Source: Cyclobacteriaceae bacterium
GTDB taxonomy: Bacteria; Bacteroidota; Bacteroidia; Cytophagales; Cyclobacteriaceae
DNA length: 64,000 nt
Assembly (NCBI GenBank): GCA_958296015.1
Contig: CATQIH010000011.1
Span: forward strand, 1 to 64,000
Reading direction: 5' to 3'
Shown: in pieces, positions 19,201 through 29,137 of the stretch
Position numbering within the stretch: the first letter of the stretch is position 1
How the letters are laid out: the number at the start of each line of letters is the position of its first letter
Notes under the pieces: generated by a model
The model's database searches: none
The model's input: the letters and a program-made list of their open reading frames with translations, nothing else
Told to the model about the DNA's origin: nothing
Program-made: the position numbers and the translations under genes

Positions 19201-20859
19201 GTGATAGAAAACCCGGAAGACCGTGAGCACGTATCAGCCGCCATGCAGCAGTTGCAGGCCAGCACGCAGGTAGCCATTGCTGTCATCACTGTGTTTGAAC
19301 ATGATGTCTATAGCACAGGTAGCCGGGCACAATCTGCCCAATGGCTGGCACAGCAGCAACTCGGCATCACCATCTTTCTGACAGCAGCCAACCACACCAA
19401 AGCCTTTCAAAAGTGTGAGCTACAGGTAAGCCCGGCAGTAGAAACACTATTATCTGCCCAAGACCGACAACAGATACAGACTGACCTGATGGAGTACTAT
19501 TTCCACAGTACCCCTGTTCCCAGTGATGCTTATACAGCAGGCTTGGTAGCCGGTATTGAGGCAATGCAGAAGAGGATATTGGAGCCAGAAGAACCAGTTC
19601 CAAAAGCAATACAGTATCAGCGGCCTCTAACTGCTTATATAGATGATAACTATGCGCTGACAGATTCAACCAAGCTTACCTTTGCAGATGGTGATACCAT
19701 TCAACTTGAAGATTACTCAACCGGTATTACACTTTATGTGGAAGACGCTACTGGCAAACAGGTAGAACTTTCAGCAAATAACTTTCCAGATATACAAGGA
19801 AAGGTATGGTATCCAGGTTTCACAATAAATATTGAAGAACTGAAAGATAGCAAAGTGAAAGCATTTAGGGTACTTATACCAGAAATGGATACACTACAGT
19901 TATATGTAATCAAGTCTCCTTCTGAGTTGGAAATTGATAGCGAGGGTATCCTAGCCCTGCTTTCGGCTATCCATACAGCCAGTGAAAATAGTGATGAAGC
20001 GTTTGATCTTTCGAAGCACATAGCGACGAACTCTAACAAAGCTACTGGAAGTTTGACAAACAGTAAAGTAAACGGCAAGTATGAGGTACAACAACTTCAA
20101 CTAAAGCTGTCTGATGCAGACATAATTTCCCTGAACGATGTGGAAGTAGAATTCCGTGAAGGTATAGAGAAAGATCAAGAGGTCGCTGTTCTAAAGTTTA
20201 AAGCTATAGAAGACAATAAACCTATTCTGGAAATTACTGTAGAGAAGAAAGACCATTTATTTATAGATTGGTATCTGTTAGGAAAGAAGCCTGTCTTTAA
20301 AATTACTACTACACACATTGAAAGCAGCGATCATGTTACAATAAGCTCCTTTGTCATTAACACAGGCAGTTTTTCTGGCTACTTTCTGGAAAGACCACCA
20401 GGTACCGCTGTGCAGGAACGCACTTCCGGAAGCTACAAACGCATTCCAGAGAATACCTACCGGATGTGCTACACCTACAAATCATGCAGATCAGAAACGA
20501 CGAGAAATAATGCAGATAATGAAACCTGGATCAGGACCAATGGTGTGCTGGATGCTAACGGAGCTGTTATTACAAGAGAATACGTTTTGATTCACACCGG
20601 TAATTATCCCTGGCACTCGGCAGGATGTTTGTTAATAGGAAGTAGTTATCAGAATTATACTCTTGCTAAGGATTACGACGATGAAGATAGTGGAACTTTG
20701 TTTGAAGAAGGCTTGACTATTCGTATGGTTACTGATTCTGGAGGCAAATTAACTGCTCTGAACAATAAGTACAAAGAACTAATCGATATAACCAAAGAAT
20801 TTGATAACGAATGCGAAACCAACAAATGCTATGAAATGGAAATTGAGATTAATCGCTAA
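19201..20859 (+). CDS. 5'-truncated TPM/DUF5675 cassette 3
   Basis: Near-identical to cassette 1 from 19186 (GATGACCTGGCTTATG), but lacking the signal peptide and the ATG. A TGA sits in frame at 19177. The only nearby start is GTG at 19201, inside the TPM domain. The TPM domain, middle region and DUF5675-like domain (HTGNYPWHSAGCLLIG) match cassette 1 with a handful of changes. The final 68 residues differ at about 19 positions. The next gene overlaps its 3' end. It looks like a silent donor cassette. Confidence 0.65.
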   Translation: MIENPEDREHVSAAMQQLQASTQVAIAVITVFEHDVYSTGSRAQSAQWLAQQQLGITIFLTAANHTKAFQKCELQVSPAVETLLSAQDRQQIQTDLMEYYFHSTPVPSDAYTAGLVAGIEAMQKRILEPEEPVPKAIQYQRPLTAYIDDNYALTDSTKLTFADGDTIQLEDYSTGITLYVEDATGKQVELSANNFPDIQGKVWYPGFTINIEELKDSKVKAFRVLIPEMDTLQLYVIKSPSELEIDSEGILALLSAIHTASENSDEAFDLSKHIATNSNKATGSLTNSKVNGKYEVQQLQLKLSDADIISLNDVEVEFREGIEKDQEVAVLKFKAIEDNKPILEITVEKKDHLFIDWYLLGKKPVFKITTTHIESSDHVTISSFVINTGSFSGYFLERPPGTAVQERTSGSYKRIPENTYRMCYTYKSCRSETTRNNADNETWIRTNGVLDANGAVITREYVLIHTGNYPWHSAGCLLIGSSYQNYTLAKDYDDEDSGTLFEEGLTIRMVTDSGGKLTALNNKYKELIDITKEFDNECETNKCYEMEIEINR

Positions 20860-22054
20860 CGCTTCTTATATGCTGATGTTAATAATGCTTAATGTTGCTA
20901 ATTCAAAGGCTCAGGGTAGTTATCAAGGGATTGAAGACCCTAAATCGTCAAATCCTTATTGGAAAAATTATACTGTAGATGTTAAAGAGAAACGTACTCA
21001 GGAAATTAAAGATGCATTGCAGCTAAGCCTTTCACATATTTCATTGTTTGAGTATTCCTTCATTCTTGAAGAATTACTTCAAACCTACAAAAGTGGTGAT
21101 TTTGAGCAGAAATGGAATTATATCATGGATAGCTTGGAAGTAGTAGCACGAGGTAACCTAATTGGTGCTAAGCTGATTCCGCTACAAGCTCAATTTTTTC
21201 ATGCTACTCTTAATGCCAATCCTGAATATGCAGTTACATATCCAGATGCTTATCAATTTATTCAGGAAAATACTCCAAAGATGGAAGATATGGGCTACCA
21301 GCAAAATGAATACGGAGAAGTATTGAAAAAGTATGCCTTCAGTGATATTGTAGGAGAAGGTATCATGATGGATTTTTTAATGCTGGAAAATGTGAGGTTG
21401 CTCAAAGTTATCTCAGATAATCCATCTATTGAAAAGACTTATATTTTATGGCTGGAAAATTTAACCGATCCATCTAATGAATTTAGGTTTAACGAGTTCA
21501 GACCAAGAGAAATGTTTACAAGAAAAAAGTACTATCTCATAAACATCTTACAAAACAGTAAGCAACGGCTTTCGCAGATTTCCTGGGAACAATTGAAAAA
21601 GGTGAGGACATCCCGTATCCGTGAGCCTGCTTCTGATTCTTTCAATAATATTCTAACTGGCACCTGGCAAGGTTCTTATGCGGATAAAGAAATTCAGATT
21701 TATATGAACCCCTACAGTAATTTTGCTGGTGAAGATAGCTTACGGGGTTATAACAAATTCACCTGGCAAAGTGATATCAAGCAAATCGCTATGCGAGGCA
21801 CTTTTGAGGATAAAGGGGGCTATTTCAAGGTAAAAATGGAAGAGTACAGAGTTCCTTTTCAGGAAGAGCCTAAGGGGAAACAGGATGTTATTAATGAATC
21901 GTGGGGCGGCCCTGAAAAGTTTTACCCCCACAGTATGAGTTACGGTATATTTGAATTCATAATAGACAAAAAAACGAAAAGCATGAAGGGCACTTGGTCT
22001 TCACGTAGTGGAAACCTGGTGCGTGAGTTTGAAATACCCAAACTATATCAGTAA
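20831..22054 (+). CDS. Putative periplasmic partner/immunity protein 3
   Basis: 407 aa with start MKWKLRLIANASYMLMLIML and cleavage near SKAQ. It overlaps the cassette 3 toxin gene by 29 bp, exactly as in cassette 1. The helical N-terminal two thirds differ clearly from the cassette 1 partner but keep the anchors LFEYSF, LIPLQ, FFHATL, FIQENTPKM, KKYAFSDIVGEGIM and LWLENL. From SRIREPASDSFNNI to the end (about 21610-22054) it is identical to cassette 1. Confidence 0.6.
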   Translation: MKWKLRLIANASYMLMLIMLNVANSKAQGSYQGIEDPKSSNPYWKNYTVDVKEKRTQEIKDALQLSLSHISLFEYSFILEELLQTYKSGDFEQKWNYIMDSLEVVARGNLIGAKLIPLQAQFFHATLNANPEYAVTYPDAYQFIQENTPKMEDMGYQQNEYGEVLKKYAFSDIVGEGIMMDFLMLENVRLLKVISDNPSIEKTYILWLENLTDPSNEFRFNEFRPREMFTRKKYYLINILQNSKQRLSQISWEQLKKVRTSRIREPASDSFNNILTGTWQGSYADKEIQIYMNPYSNFAGEDSLRGYNKFTWQSDIKQIAMRGTFEDKGGYFKVKMEEYRVPFQEEPKGKQDVINESWGGPEKFYPHSMSYGIFEFIIDKKTKSMKGTWSSRSGNLVREFEIPKLYQ

Positions 22055-22079
22055 AAAACCTAAAATTGTGTTGATTGAT

Positions 22080-22799
22080 ATGAAAGGCTATTACCTTATA
22101 TTATTGCTGTTGCTGGCAACAGGAGATTACGCTCGTTTCATTGAAGTGTTTCCGAAAGCAAAGCTTAATAGGAATGGCAACTTCTTGACCCGTTCATTGA
22201 ACTGGAACAATTATGCTGACCTGAAAGAAAAGTACCCGATCGTATCTGAAGAAAGTAGTTTTGTATTTTTGTGTGATCAGGATTCTTCCAAATTATTTTA
22301 TGAATATGATCTATATCATATGGAAGAAGGCTATCTTATTGAGCATGTCAAAGAAAATTTTGTTCACCACGCGATCGCTTCGTTTAGGAAAAAAGAGTAT
22401 GATATGGCAATCTACTCAAAATATGGTATAGAAAACTACTATCATTTCCTTCGCTCTTTTGATCAAGCTGGCAACAAAGTGAATGAACTGCTGATCAATG
22501 AAGTGAATTTCGGTGACTCTTTTAATGCTTACTCTTACTCATACAAGTACGCTCTTATAAGTGAAGATAGTTTAAGTGTATATTCTTACATGAATAATCA
22601 GCCACCTGACAATGTAAAAAACGATACCTTAATGGAAACAAAGGTGTTGATAGAAAAATATTCTGTTGACAATAAAGGAAGCTTTAACCTCACCTATAAA
22701 GATTCACTGTTTTTAAAAGGCAATGTTTCAGATTACAACAATTTTAACATGCAACCCAATGCCGACGATCCAATTGCTAAATACTGGACGCAATGGTAA
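22080..22799 (+). CDS. Third gene of cassette 3 (full length), exported protein
   Basis: 239 aa, beginning MKGYYLILLLLLATGDYARF, a hydrophobic export signal without a clear lipobox. The mature part is rich in Tyr, Asn and Asp (SYSYKYALISEDSLSVYSYM, WTQW at the end). No family recognised. It is the intact version of the deleted gene at 13793-14023 and lies 25 bp after the partner gene, so all three genes form one unit. Confidence 0.6.
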   Translation: MKGYYLILLLLLATGDYARFIEVFPKAKLNRNGNFLTRSLNWNNYADLKEKYPIVSEESSFVFLCDQDSSKLFYEYDLYHMEEGYLIEHVKENFVHHAIASFRKKEYDMAIYSKYGIENYYHFLRSFDQAGNKVNELLINEVNFGDSFNAYSYSYKYALISEDSLSVYSYMNNQPPDNVKNDTLMETKVLIEKYSVDNKGSFNLTYKDSLFLKGNVSDYNNFNMQPNADDPIAKYWTQW

Positions 22800-23092
22800 G
22801 ATGGTTTTACTTGAATATTGAATACTGAATATTTTTTAACACCCAACGCTCAATGTTCAATATTTAATATTCAATACCTAAAGGAAGCTAACGGTAAAAA
22901 TCCACCTTCTACAAATGAATGGACAAAGTAGCGTTAACCACATTCCCAAAACTCCTCTCTCCCATCACCCAACGCAGTTGCCCGGTCTCCCATCTTCCGC
23001 TTTCCAACTCCAGTCTCCGGTCTTCCGTCTCCTTCCCCCTTCCTTTTCTTGAAAATCTTTATACATTTGTTGTGTCATAAAACAACACACTC
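22800..23092. repeat. End of cassette array; AT-rich repeat and pyrimidine-rich segment
   Basis: 22810-22876 repeats the AT-rich tail found after cassette 1. 22976-23045 is a C/T-rich stretch (CCATCTTCCGCTTTCCAACT, GGTCTTCCGTCTCCTTCC), a type of intergenic element also seen near 45830 and 60300. No gene seen. Confidence 0.5.
23062..23069 (+). promoter_or_regulatory. Possible -7 element upstream of metG
   Basis: TACATTTG fits the Bacteroidota -7 consensus TAnnTTTG and lies 24 bp before the metG start. I see no convincing -33 partner, so this is only a candidate. Confidence 0.3.
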
Positions 23093-25234
23093 ATGCCTGA
23101 CCAACATACCCAACGATATACTGTTACGGCTGCTTTGCCATATGCCAACGGGCCGCTCCACATCGGCCACATTGCAGGGGCATACCTGCCTGCGGATATT
23201 TACGTCCGCTACCTTCGCCTACAGGGCCGCGATGTGGTCTTCATTGGCGGCAGCGACGAGCATGGTGCGGCCATCATGCTGCGGGCCAAGATGGAAGGCA
23301 TCTCTCCACAGGAAATCATTGATAAATATCACCACCTCAACAAAGATACCTTTGAGCGTTTTGGCATCTCCTTCGATATGTACCACCGCACCTCCGCGCA
23401 GGTGCACCACGAAACCTCGCAGGAGTTCTTTTTGAAACTATATGAAAAAGGAGAATTTGTAGAGCAGGAGTCAGAGCAGTACTATGATGAGAAGTTCAAT
23501 CAATTCCTGGCCGACCGCTACATCATCGGCACCTGCCCGGTGTGTGGTTATGAAAATGCCTATGGCGACCAGTGCGAAAACTGCGGCACCTCGCTCAGCC
23601 CTAACGACCTGATCAACCCGAAGTCTATCCTAAGCGGAGAAAAGCCACAGCTCAAAACCACCAAACACTGGTACCTGCCGTTGGATAAGTACCAGCCGTG
23701 GCTGGAAGAGTGGCTGTTGGGCGGACAGCATAGTCAAGGGAAGAAAGGTATCTGGAAAACCAACGTGTACGGTCAGTGCAGTTCGTGGCTCAAAGCCGGC
23801 CTGCAACCCCGTGCCATGACGCGTGACCTGGATTGGGGGGTGGATGTGCCGTTGCCGGAGGCGAAAGGCAAAAAGCTGTACGTATGGCTCGATGCCCCGA
23901 TCGGCTACATCTCTTCTACCAAACAATGGGCTGCCGACAACCACCAAGACTGGGAAAAGTACTGGAAAAAACAGCCCGACGAAGCCGATAATGCCACGCT
24001 GGTGCATTTCATTGGCAAAGACAATATTGTGTTTCACTGCATCATCTTTCCCTCCATCCTGCATGCGCACGGCGAATATATCTTACCGGAAAACGTGCCT
24101 GCCAATGAGTTTCTGAACCTGGAAGGCAAAAAGCTCTCTACCAGTCGCAACTGGGCCGTATGGCTGCATGAATATCTAGATAATTTTCCCGGCAAAGAAG
24201 ATGTAATGCGTTATACGCTGGCCACCATTCTGCCCGAGACCAAAGACAGTGAGTTTACCTGGAAAGACTTTCAGGCACGCAACAACAACGAACTGGTCGC
24301 CATCCTGGGCAACTTTGTCAACCGTACGCTGGTGCTCACGTATAAGTATTTTGACGGAACCGTTCCTGAAAAGCAATCGTTGCACCCAATAGACGAAGAG
24401 GTGCTGCAAAAGATGCAGGACCTTCCGCAGCAGATCGCTACGGCTATCGAGAGCTATCGCTTCCGCGAAGCCATCAGCCTGGTGATGGACTATGCACGGA
24501 TGGGCAATAAATACCTGGCCGATACCGAACCCTGGAAGCTGATTAAAACCAGTCAGGAAAGGGTGCAGACTGTCCTCAATATCTCTTTGCAGATCACGGC
24601 CAACCTGACGGTGCTCATGGAGCCTTTTCTGCCCTCCTCGGCAGCCAGGCTCAGAACAATGCTCAATACCGAGCCTCGTACCTGGGCGCAAGCAACTGAC
24701 ACGGAGGCACTGGCCGCCGGACACCAGATCAACAAAGCTGAATTGTTATTTGATAAAATAGAAGACAAAACTGTGGACGAACAAATAGAAAAACTGCTGG
24801 GCGGCACCCCGCTGGGCGGCACCCCGCTGGGCGGCATTCCGCTGGGCGGCATTCCGCATCAGGCACGCAATGAAGCCATTGAACAACAGGAAGTATCGCC
24901 AGCCAAAGCCGATATCGTGTACGAAGACTTTGCCAAAATAGACATTCGCATAGCCACCGTGCTGGAAGCCGAAAGGGTGAAAAAATCCAATAAGCTGCTG
25001 CAACTCAAACTAGACACCGGCATCGACCAGCGCATTGTGCTTAGTGGCATCGCCAAGCACTTCACGCCCGAAGAAGTGGTCGGCAAACAAGTCTGCGTGC
25101 TGGTTAACCTGGCACCCCGCAATATGGTGGGCATCGATTCCCAGGGCATGATCCTGATGGCCGAAGACAAAGACGGCAAGCTCGTATTCATACAACCCGG
25201 CGATGTGGTGAGCAACGGCAGCGGAGTGAGTTGA
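23093..25234 (+). CDS. metG: Methionyl-tRNA synthetase with C-terminal tRNA-binding domain
   Basis: 713 aa. Charges tRNA-Met with methionine. HIGH motif in [20 protein letters not shown], zinc knuckle [18 protein letters not shown] (residues about 145-162), KMSKS-type loop KLSTSRN, an alpha-helical anticodon-binding domain, and a C-terminal EMAP/Trbp111-type OB fold ([20 protein letters not shown]) from about residue 612. The linker before the OB fold carries four copies of a 5-residue repeat ([10 protein letters not shown]), an unusual insertion described separately. Start ATG 23093 is directly before the conserved N-terminus. Confidence 0.95.
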   Translation: MPDQHTQRYTVTAALPYANGPLHIGHIAGAYLPADIYVRYLRLQGRDVVFIGGSDEHGAAIMLRAKMEGISPQEIIDKYHHLNKDTFERFGISFDMYHRTSAQVHHETSQEFFLKLYEKGEFVEQESEQYYDEKFNQFLADRYIIGTCPVCGYENAYGDQCENCGTSLSPNDLINPKSILSGEKPQLKTTKHWYLPLDKYQPWLEEWLLGGQHSQGKKGIWKTNVYGQCSSWLKAGLQPRAMTRDLDWGVDVPLPEAKGKKLYVWLDAPIGYISSTKQWAADNHQDWEKYWKKQPDEADNATLVHFIGKDNIVFHCIIFPSILHAHGEYILPENVPANEFLNLEGKKLSTSRNWAVWLHEYLDNFPGKEDVMRYTLATILPETKDSEFTWKDFQARNNNELVAILGNFVNRTLVLTYKYFDGTVPEKQSLHPIDEEVLQKMQDLPQQIATAIESYRFREAISLVMDYARMGNKYLADTEPWKLIKTSQERVQTVLNISLQITANLTVLMEPFLPSSAARLRTMLNTEPRTWAQATDTEALAAGHQINKAELLFDKIEDKTVDEQIEKLLGGTPLGGTPLGGIPLGGIPHQARNEAIEQQEVSPAKADIVYEDFAKIDIRIATVLEAERVKKSNKLLQLKLDTGIDQRIVLSGIAKHFTPEEVVGKQVCVLVNLAPRNMVGIDSQGMILMAEDKDGKLVFIQPGDVVSNGSGVS
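24797..24877 (+). repeat. Four 15-bp tandem repeats inside metG
   Basis: CTGGGCGGCACCCCG occurs at 24797 and 24812, and CTGGGCGGCATTCCG at 24827 and 24842. A tail CATCAGGCACGCAATGAAGC follows at 24857. The tail looks like an extragenic repeat end rather than protein-coding sequence. The period of 15 keeps the metG frame open. Confidence 0.8.
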
Positions 25235-25304
25235 TGTAGTTTATGAATGGAGCAGATTTTACTGCGAACTAAATGTGCGAAAAAATTAAACGAATTTTAC
25301 TAAC

Positions 25305-25321
25305 GATGGGCTTTAAGCCCA
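25305..25321. terminator. Short palindrome downstream of metG
   Basis: TGGGCTTTAAGCCCA is a perfect palindrome in the metG-priA gap, 70 bp after the metG stop. It has no T-run, so it could be an extragenic repeat core instead of a terminator. Confidence 0.3.
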
Positions 25322-25373
25322 CCGCTGAGATAAAATAGAACTTTTCACCCTTGATTCTTATCTTTAACAAACC

Positions 25374-25547
25374 GTGGAAAAGCTACTGAATTTACATATT
25401 GAGAAACTCCTGGAAGGATACTATCTTGCCACTTCTGATGAAATCCAGGGATTGGTAGCACAAGGAAGGACCATCCACGAAACTGTTGAAATTTCTAGAG
25501 ATATTGCCAAGAAACCAATTGAAGCTGAAGATTTTAGGAAAGTTTAA
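25374..25547 (+). CDS. Orphan HicB-like antitoxin fragment
   Basis: 57 aa starting with GTG: VEKLLNLHIEKLLEGYYLAT, then SDEIQGLVAQGRTIHETVEI and SRDIAKKPIEAEDFRKV. The pattern (G-Y-x-A-x-S/D...G-L-x-x-Q-G-x-T...E) matches the HicB/DUF1902 partial RNase H-fold core. There is no HicA-like gene next to it and no DNA-binding C-terminus. It ends 3 bp before priA and is probably co-transcribed with it. It may be a solitary regulator or a decaying antitoxin. Confidence 0.6.
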   Translation: MEKLLNLHIEKLLEGYYLATSDEIQGLVAQGRTIHETVEISRDIAKKPIEAEDFRKV

Positions 25548-25550
25548 ACC

Positions 25551-28094
25551 ATGCACGACACACACCACCAGTTAGCGTTGAATGTAGATGCCCCGGAAGA
25601 GAGGAGAACCTGGTTTGTGGATGTCATCCTGCCGGTGCCTATCCCCAAGATGTTCACCTACCGGGTGCCTGTGGCGGTAGAAAAACTCATACAGGTGGGC
25701 TGCCGGGTAGTGGTACAGTTTGGCTCCAAAAAAATACTCACCGGCGTGGTGGGCCGCCTGCACAACAGTCCGCCCAAAGAATACCAGGCGCGCTACCTGC
25801 TCGAGCTGCTGGACGAATACCCGGTAGTCAACCTGCTGCAAATCAAGCTGTTTCAGTGGATTGCCGAATATTATGTTTGTACCACCGGAGAGGTGATGAA
25901 CATTGCGTTGCCTTCCGGCCTCAAGCTAAGTAGCGAGTCTAAAGTGCAGCTGCATCCTGAATTCAGGCGGGAGCAATCGACCTATGAGTTTACCGAAAAG
26001 GAAGAAACGGTACTATGTGAACTGGAAGAAAAGCAGACCCTCTCCTACCACGAAGTGGGCAGCCTGCTTAACGAAAAGAATTTCTACCAAGTGAGCGTCA
26101 CACCGATCATCAAGTCTTTGATCGCCAAGGAAGCGGTGCTGATCTTTGAGGAAGTGAAGGAGAAATACAAGCCCAAGATCGTCAAGCGCATCCGGCTGGC
26201 GATCAAATATGCACAGGACCCGGTGAGCATGGAAAACCTGCTCAACGAACTGGAGAAAAAGCCCAAGCAGGCTGATGTGATTCTGCACTACATGCAACTG
26301 GTGCCCAGGTTTTCTGACCCTGCCACCAACGCCAAAGGCATCCTAAAAAGCAAGCTGTCTGAGCGGGATATTTCTGTTTCTTCCATCAACACCCTGATCA
26401 AGAATGAGGTACTGGAAGAGTCGGAAGAGGTGGTCTCGCGCTTTGATACTTCTACCGTTAATGCCAGTGTAAGTATCCAACTGACAGACACGCAGCAGAA
26501 GGCCCGCGATGCCATCCTGACTCATTTTCAGGACAAAGATATTACGCTGTTGCATGGCATCACCGGTAGCGGCAAGACCGAGATTTATATCGATCTCATC
26601 CAGTCGGTGCTAGATAGCGGCAACCAGGTGCTGTACCTGCTACCGGAAATTGCCCTGACCACGCAGATTGTGCTGCGCCTGAAGAAAATCTTTGGTGACC
26701 AGATGGGTATTTATCATTCCAAGTTCTCCGACAATGAGCGAGTGGAAGTCTGGCAGGGTGTGCTCAACGGACGGTTTCCGCTGGTGGTGGGTGTGCGGTC
26801 GGCTACCCTGCTGCCTTTCGATAACCTGGGACTGATCATCGTAGACGAAGAGCATGAAACCTCCTATAAGCAGTTTGATCCGGCTCCCCGCTACCATGCC
26901 CGCGATGTGGCCTTGATGCTGGGCAAATTTCATCATGCCAAAACGTTGCTCGGTTCGGCTACGCCTTCTATCGAAACGTATTACCATGCCGTTCAGGGAA
27001 GATACGGACTGGTGAAGCTCAACCAGCGGTTTGGCAACGCGCAGCTACCGGATATAGAGCTGGTAGACGTGCGCGAAGAGCGCAAGCGCAAAACCATGAA
27101 GCAGGACTTTACCTCGGTGCTGCTGGAAAAGATGGAGCAGGTGCTCAACGTACAGGATCAGGCGATTATCTTTCAGAACCGCCGGGGCTATTCGCCGTAT
27201 GTCTTTTGCGAAGACTGCGCTCACATTCCCAAATGCAAGCAGTGCGATGTGAGCCTTACGTATCATCAGTACTCCCACGAGCTGCGCTGCCACTACTGCG
27301 GCCACCATGAGAAGATGCATACCGAGTGTGTAGCCTGTGGCTCTACCCGGCTGAAAACGTCTGGCTTCGGCACCGAGAAACTGGAAGAAGAGATCAACGA
27401 ACTCATTCCACACGCCAGGGTGCAGCGCATGGACCTGGACACTACGCGCAAGAAAAACAGCTACCAGCAGATTATCGGCAGCTTTGCCAGCCGCGAGCTG
27501 GACTTTCTGGTCGGCACCCAAATGGTAAGCAAAGGACTGGACTTCGACGGTGTGAGCCTGGTGGGTATCCTGGATGCCGACCGCATGATTCATTTTCCTG
27601 ACTTCCGATCACATGAGCGCACATTTCAGTTGATCACGCAGGTGAGCGGTCGCTCTGGTAGGCGGGATAAGCAAGGCAAGGTGATCATCCAGACGGCCAA
27701 CACCAAGCAGATCATACTGCACAAGATTATTTCTAATGATTATAAGGGCCTGTATGAAGAAGAGATTGCCGAGCGGCAGGTATATCACTATCCGCCTTTC
27801 GTCAGGCTGGTCAGAATTACCACCAAGCACACGGACAAGAAAGTGAGCGAGCAAGCGGCCAATGAACTCATAATCAGGTTACAGGAAGTGCTTGGCACGG
27901 AGCGGGTGCTTGGCCCGGAGGCACCGCTGATTGGTAAGATCAGGAACCTATATCTGCAACAACTCATTATCAAGCTGGAACGTGGTCTGCCGTTGCAAGA
28001 GATCAAAGAAAAGATACGCCAGCAGTGCATCGAGCTTAACCAGGAAAAGGAGTACAGAAAAACCCGGATTATTATTGATGTTGATCCGTATTAA
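25551..28094 (+). CDS. priA: Primosomal protein N' (replication restart helicase)
   Basis: 847 aa. PriA reloads the replicative helicase at stalled forks. The N-terminal DNA-binding domain (VDVILPVPIPKMFTYRVP) is followed by Walker A (GITGSGKTEIYI), the DEEH box (IIVDEEHETSYKQ), helicase motif III (LLGSATPSIE) and a cysteine cluster (CEDC, CKQC, CHYC, CVAC) for zinc binding. Motifs V and VI are in LVGTQMVSKGLDF and ITQVSGRSGR. The frame is intact throughout, unlike several genes to its left. Confidence 0.95.
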   Translation: MHDTHHQLALNVDAPEERRTWFVDVILPVPIPKMFTYRVPVAVEKLIQVGCRVVVQFGSKKILTGVVGRLHNSPPKEYQARYLLELLDEYPVVNLLQIKLFQWIAEYYVCTTGEVMNIALPSGLKLSSESKVQLHPEFRREQSTYEFTEKEETVLCELEEKQTLSYHEVGSLLNEKNFYQVSVTPIIKSLIAKEAVLIFEEVKEKYKPKIVKRIRLAIKYAQDPVSMENLLNELEKKPKQADVILHYMQLVPRFSDPATNAKGILKSKLSERDISVSSINTLIKNEVLEESEEVVSRFDTSTVNASVSIQLTDTQQKARDAILTHFQDKDITLLHGITGSGKTEIYIDLIQSVLDSGNQVLYLLPEIALTTQIVLRLKKIFGDQMGIYHSKFSDNERVEVWQGVLNGRFPLVVGVRSATLLPFDNLGLIIVDEEHETSYKQFDPAPRYHARDVALMLGKFHHAKTLLGSATPSIETYYHAVQGRYGLVKLNQRFGNAQLPDIELVDVREERKRKTMKQDFTSVLLEKMEQVLNVQDQAIIFQNRRGYSPYVFCEDCAHIPKCKQCDVSLTYHQYSHELRCHYCGHHEKMHTECVACGSTRLKTSGFGTEKLEEEINELIPHARVQRMDLDTTRKKNSYQQIIGSFASRELDFLVGTQMVSKGLDFDGVSLVGILDADRMIHFPDFRSHERTFQLITQVSGRSGRRDKQGKVIIQTANTKQIILHKIISNDYKGLYEEEIAERQVYHYPPFVRLVRITTKHTDKKVSEQAANELIIRLQEVLGTERVLGPEAPLIGKIRNLYLQQLIIKLERGLPLQEIKEKIRQQCIELNQEKEYRKTRIIIDVDPY

Positions 28095-28374
28095 ATGGCC
28101 GCCGTGGAACGGGAGATCGAGGACAGAAGTCGGAACAAGGTTTTACAAGATGCCTAAGGGATGACCCTGTGTGGAGTGACTGTTGATTGGCGTAGGTGCT
28201 GTAGAACAAGGCCAGCTATAGAAACAAGGTGCTTGATGGTTCCATAGCGATTTGTCGCACAATCTACCGCTTCTCAGCCATTGGTTATACATATTGGGGC
28301 GATCATAGAGTTTATCGTGTTGCAGATCGAAGGTGAGTTTTGAATTATTGTACAATTAGCACTTCATTTTCTTG
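28095..28374. other. Intergenic gap, nothing coherent seen
   Basis: Contains only short open frames without family resemblance. No hairpin with a T-run is evident. Confidence 0.4.
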
Positions 28375-28948
28375 TCAAAAGCTAACAGCCAGGTTTACTC
28401 CTACACGCACTCCCTATTTTTGGTATTGGGTGGTAGTGTACGTTACCGTTTGTTGAGCATCATATACCACCTTTTCCCAGACAAACCGATATTTTACGCC
28501 AGCATAAGTTTCCAGATGCCATCGTTGAGAAAGCTGCCAGTCTTTTCCCAACAACACTCCGGGTCTGATTTGCTTCCCTTCACGCTCTCTTGAATCAAAG
28601 CTCTCCCCGGAAGGCAGGTGTTTTTTTCTTAACATTTCTATGAATACAGCACGATAAAAAGAAGAAGAAAGGCTGTCTGTGGTATTGATATAGTATTTGA
28701 CTTCAGGGATGATCGCTGTAAGACATTCGGCATTGCCATCGGTGCTCCTGCCATCATAACCATAGTTATTTAATAGAATTTGGCCGGAAAAATGATTACT
28801 CACAACTCTTTCATAGCCAATACCTACCGTATACATAAAGGGCCAGACGATAGACAGCTAACCTCCCTTTAATCACATTTGGCTGACCTACGGCTGCATG
28901 GCATGTATAGAGCAACAGAATATACACTGATATGATCGTTGTTTTCAT
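28375..28948 (-). pseudogene. DUF3575-like outer-membrane protein, broken
   Basis: Signal peptide (MKTTIISVYILLLYTCHAAV, then GQ) in one frame, then MYTVGIGYERVVSNHFSGQI after a +1 shift near 28842. The body (PEVKYYINTTDSLSSSFYRA, RPGVLLGKDWQLSQRWHLET, AYAGVKYRF-like) fits the DUF3575 family of small outer-membrane barrels. After YTTTQYQK there is an in-frame TAG, yet the same frame continues with the normal barrel end GVRVGVNLAVSF and a TGA at 28375-28377. Two compensating miscalls (A5 to A6, GGG to GG) would restore KIGVRVG. It is divergent from the sigma factor gene. Confidence 0.5.
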
Positions 28949-29137
28949 TTTATTTTCAGAATACTGTCAACACATAGTGCGTCAATCTCTGATAGCATAA
29001 TACGTTTAGATACTGAATCTTACAATTTACTCTTCCACTTTTTCTTATTGACCACTTTTTAGTGGGTGTGCCTAATTGGTGAATGCTCTTTGAAATTATT
29101 CTTTCTTTTTCGTTGCAAGAAATCGTATTTTCCGGTC

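Noticed and set aside
28143-28355. Minus-strand 70-codon frame below the DUF3575 gene
   Set aside because: No family resemblance and no signal peptide. It may be a degraded fragment, but I cannot support a gene.
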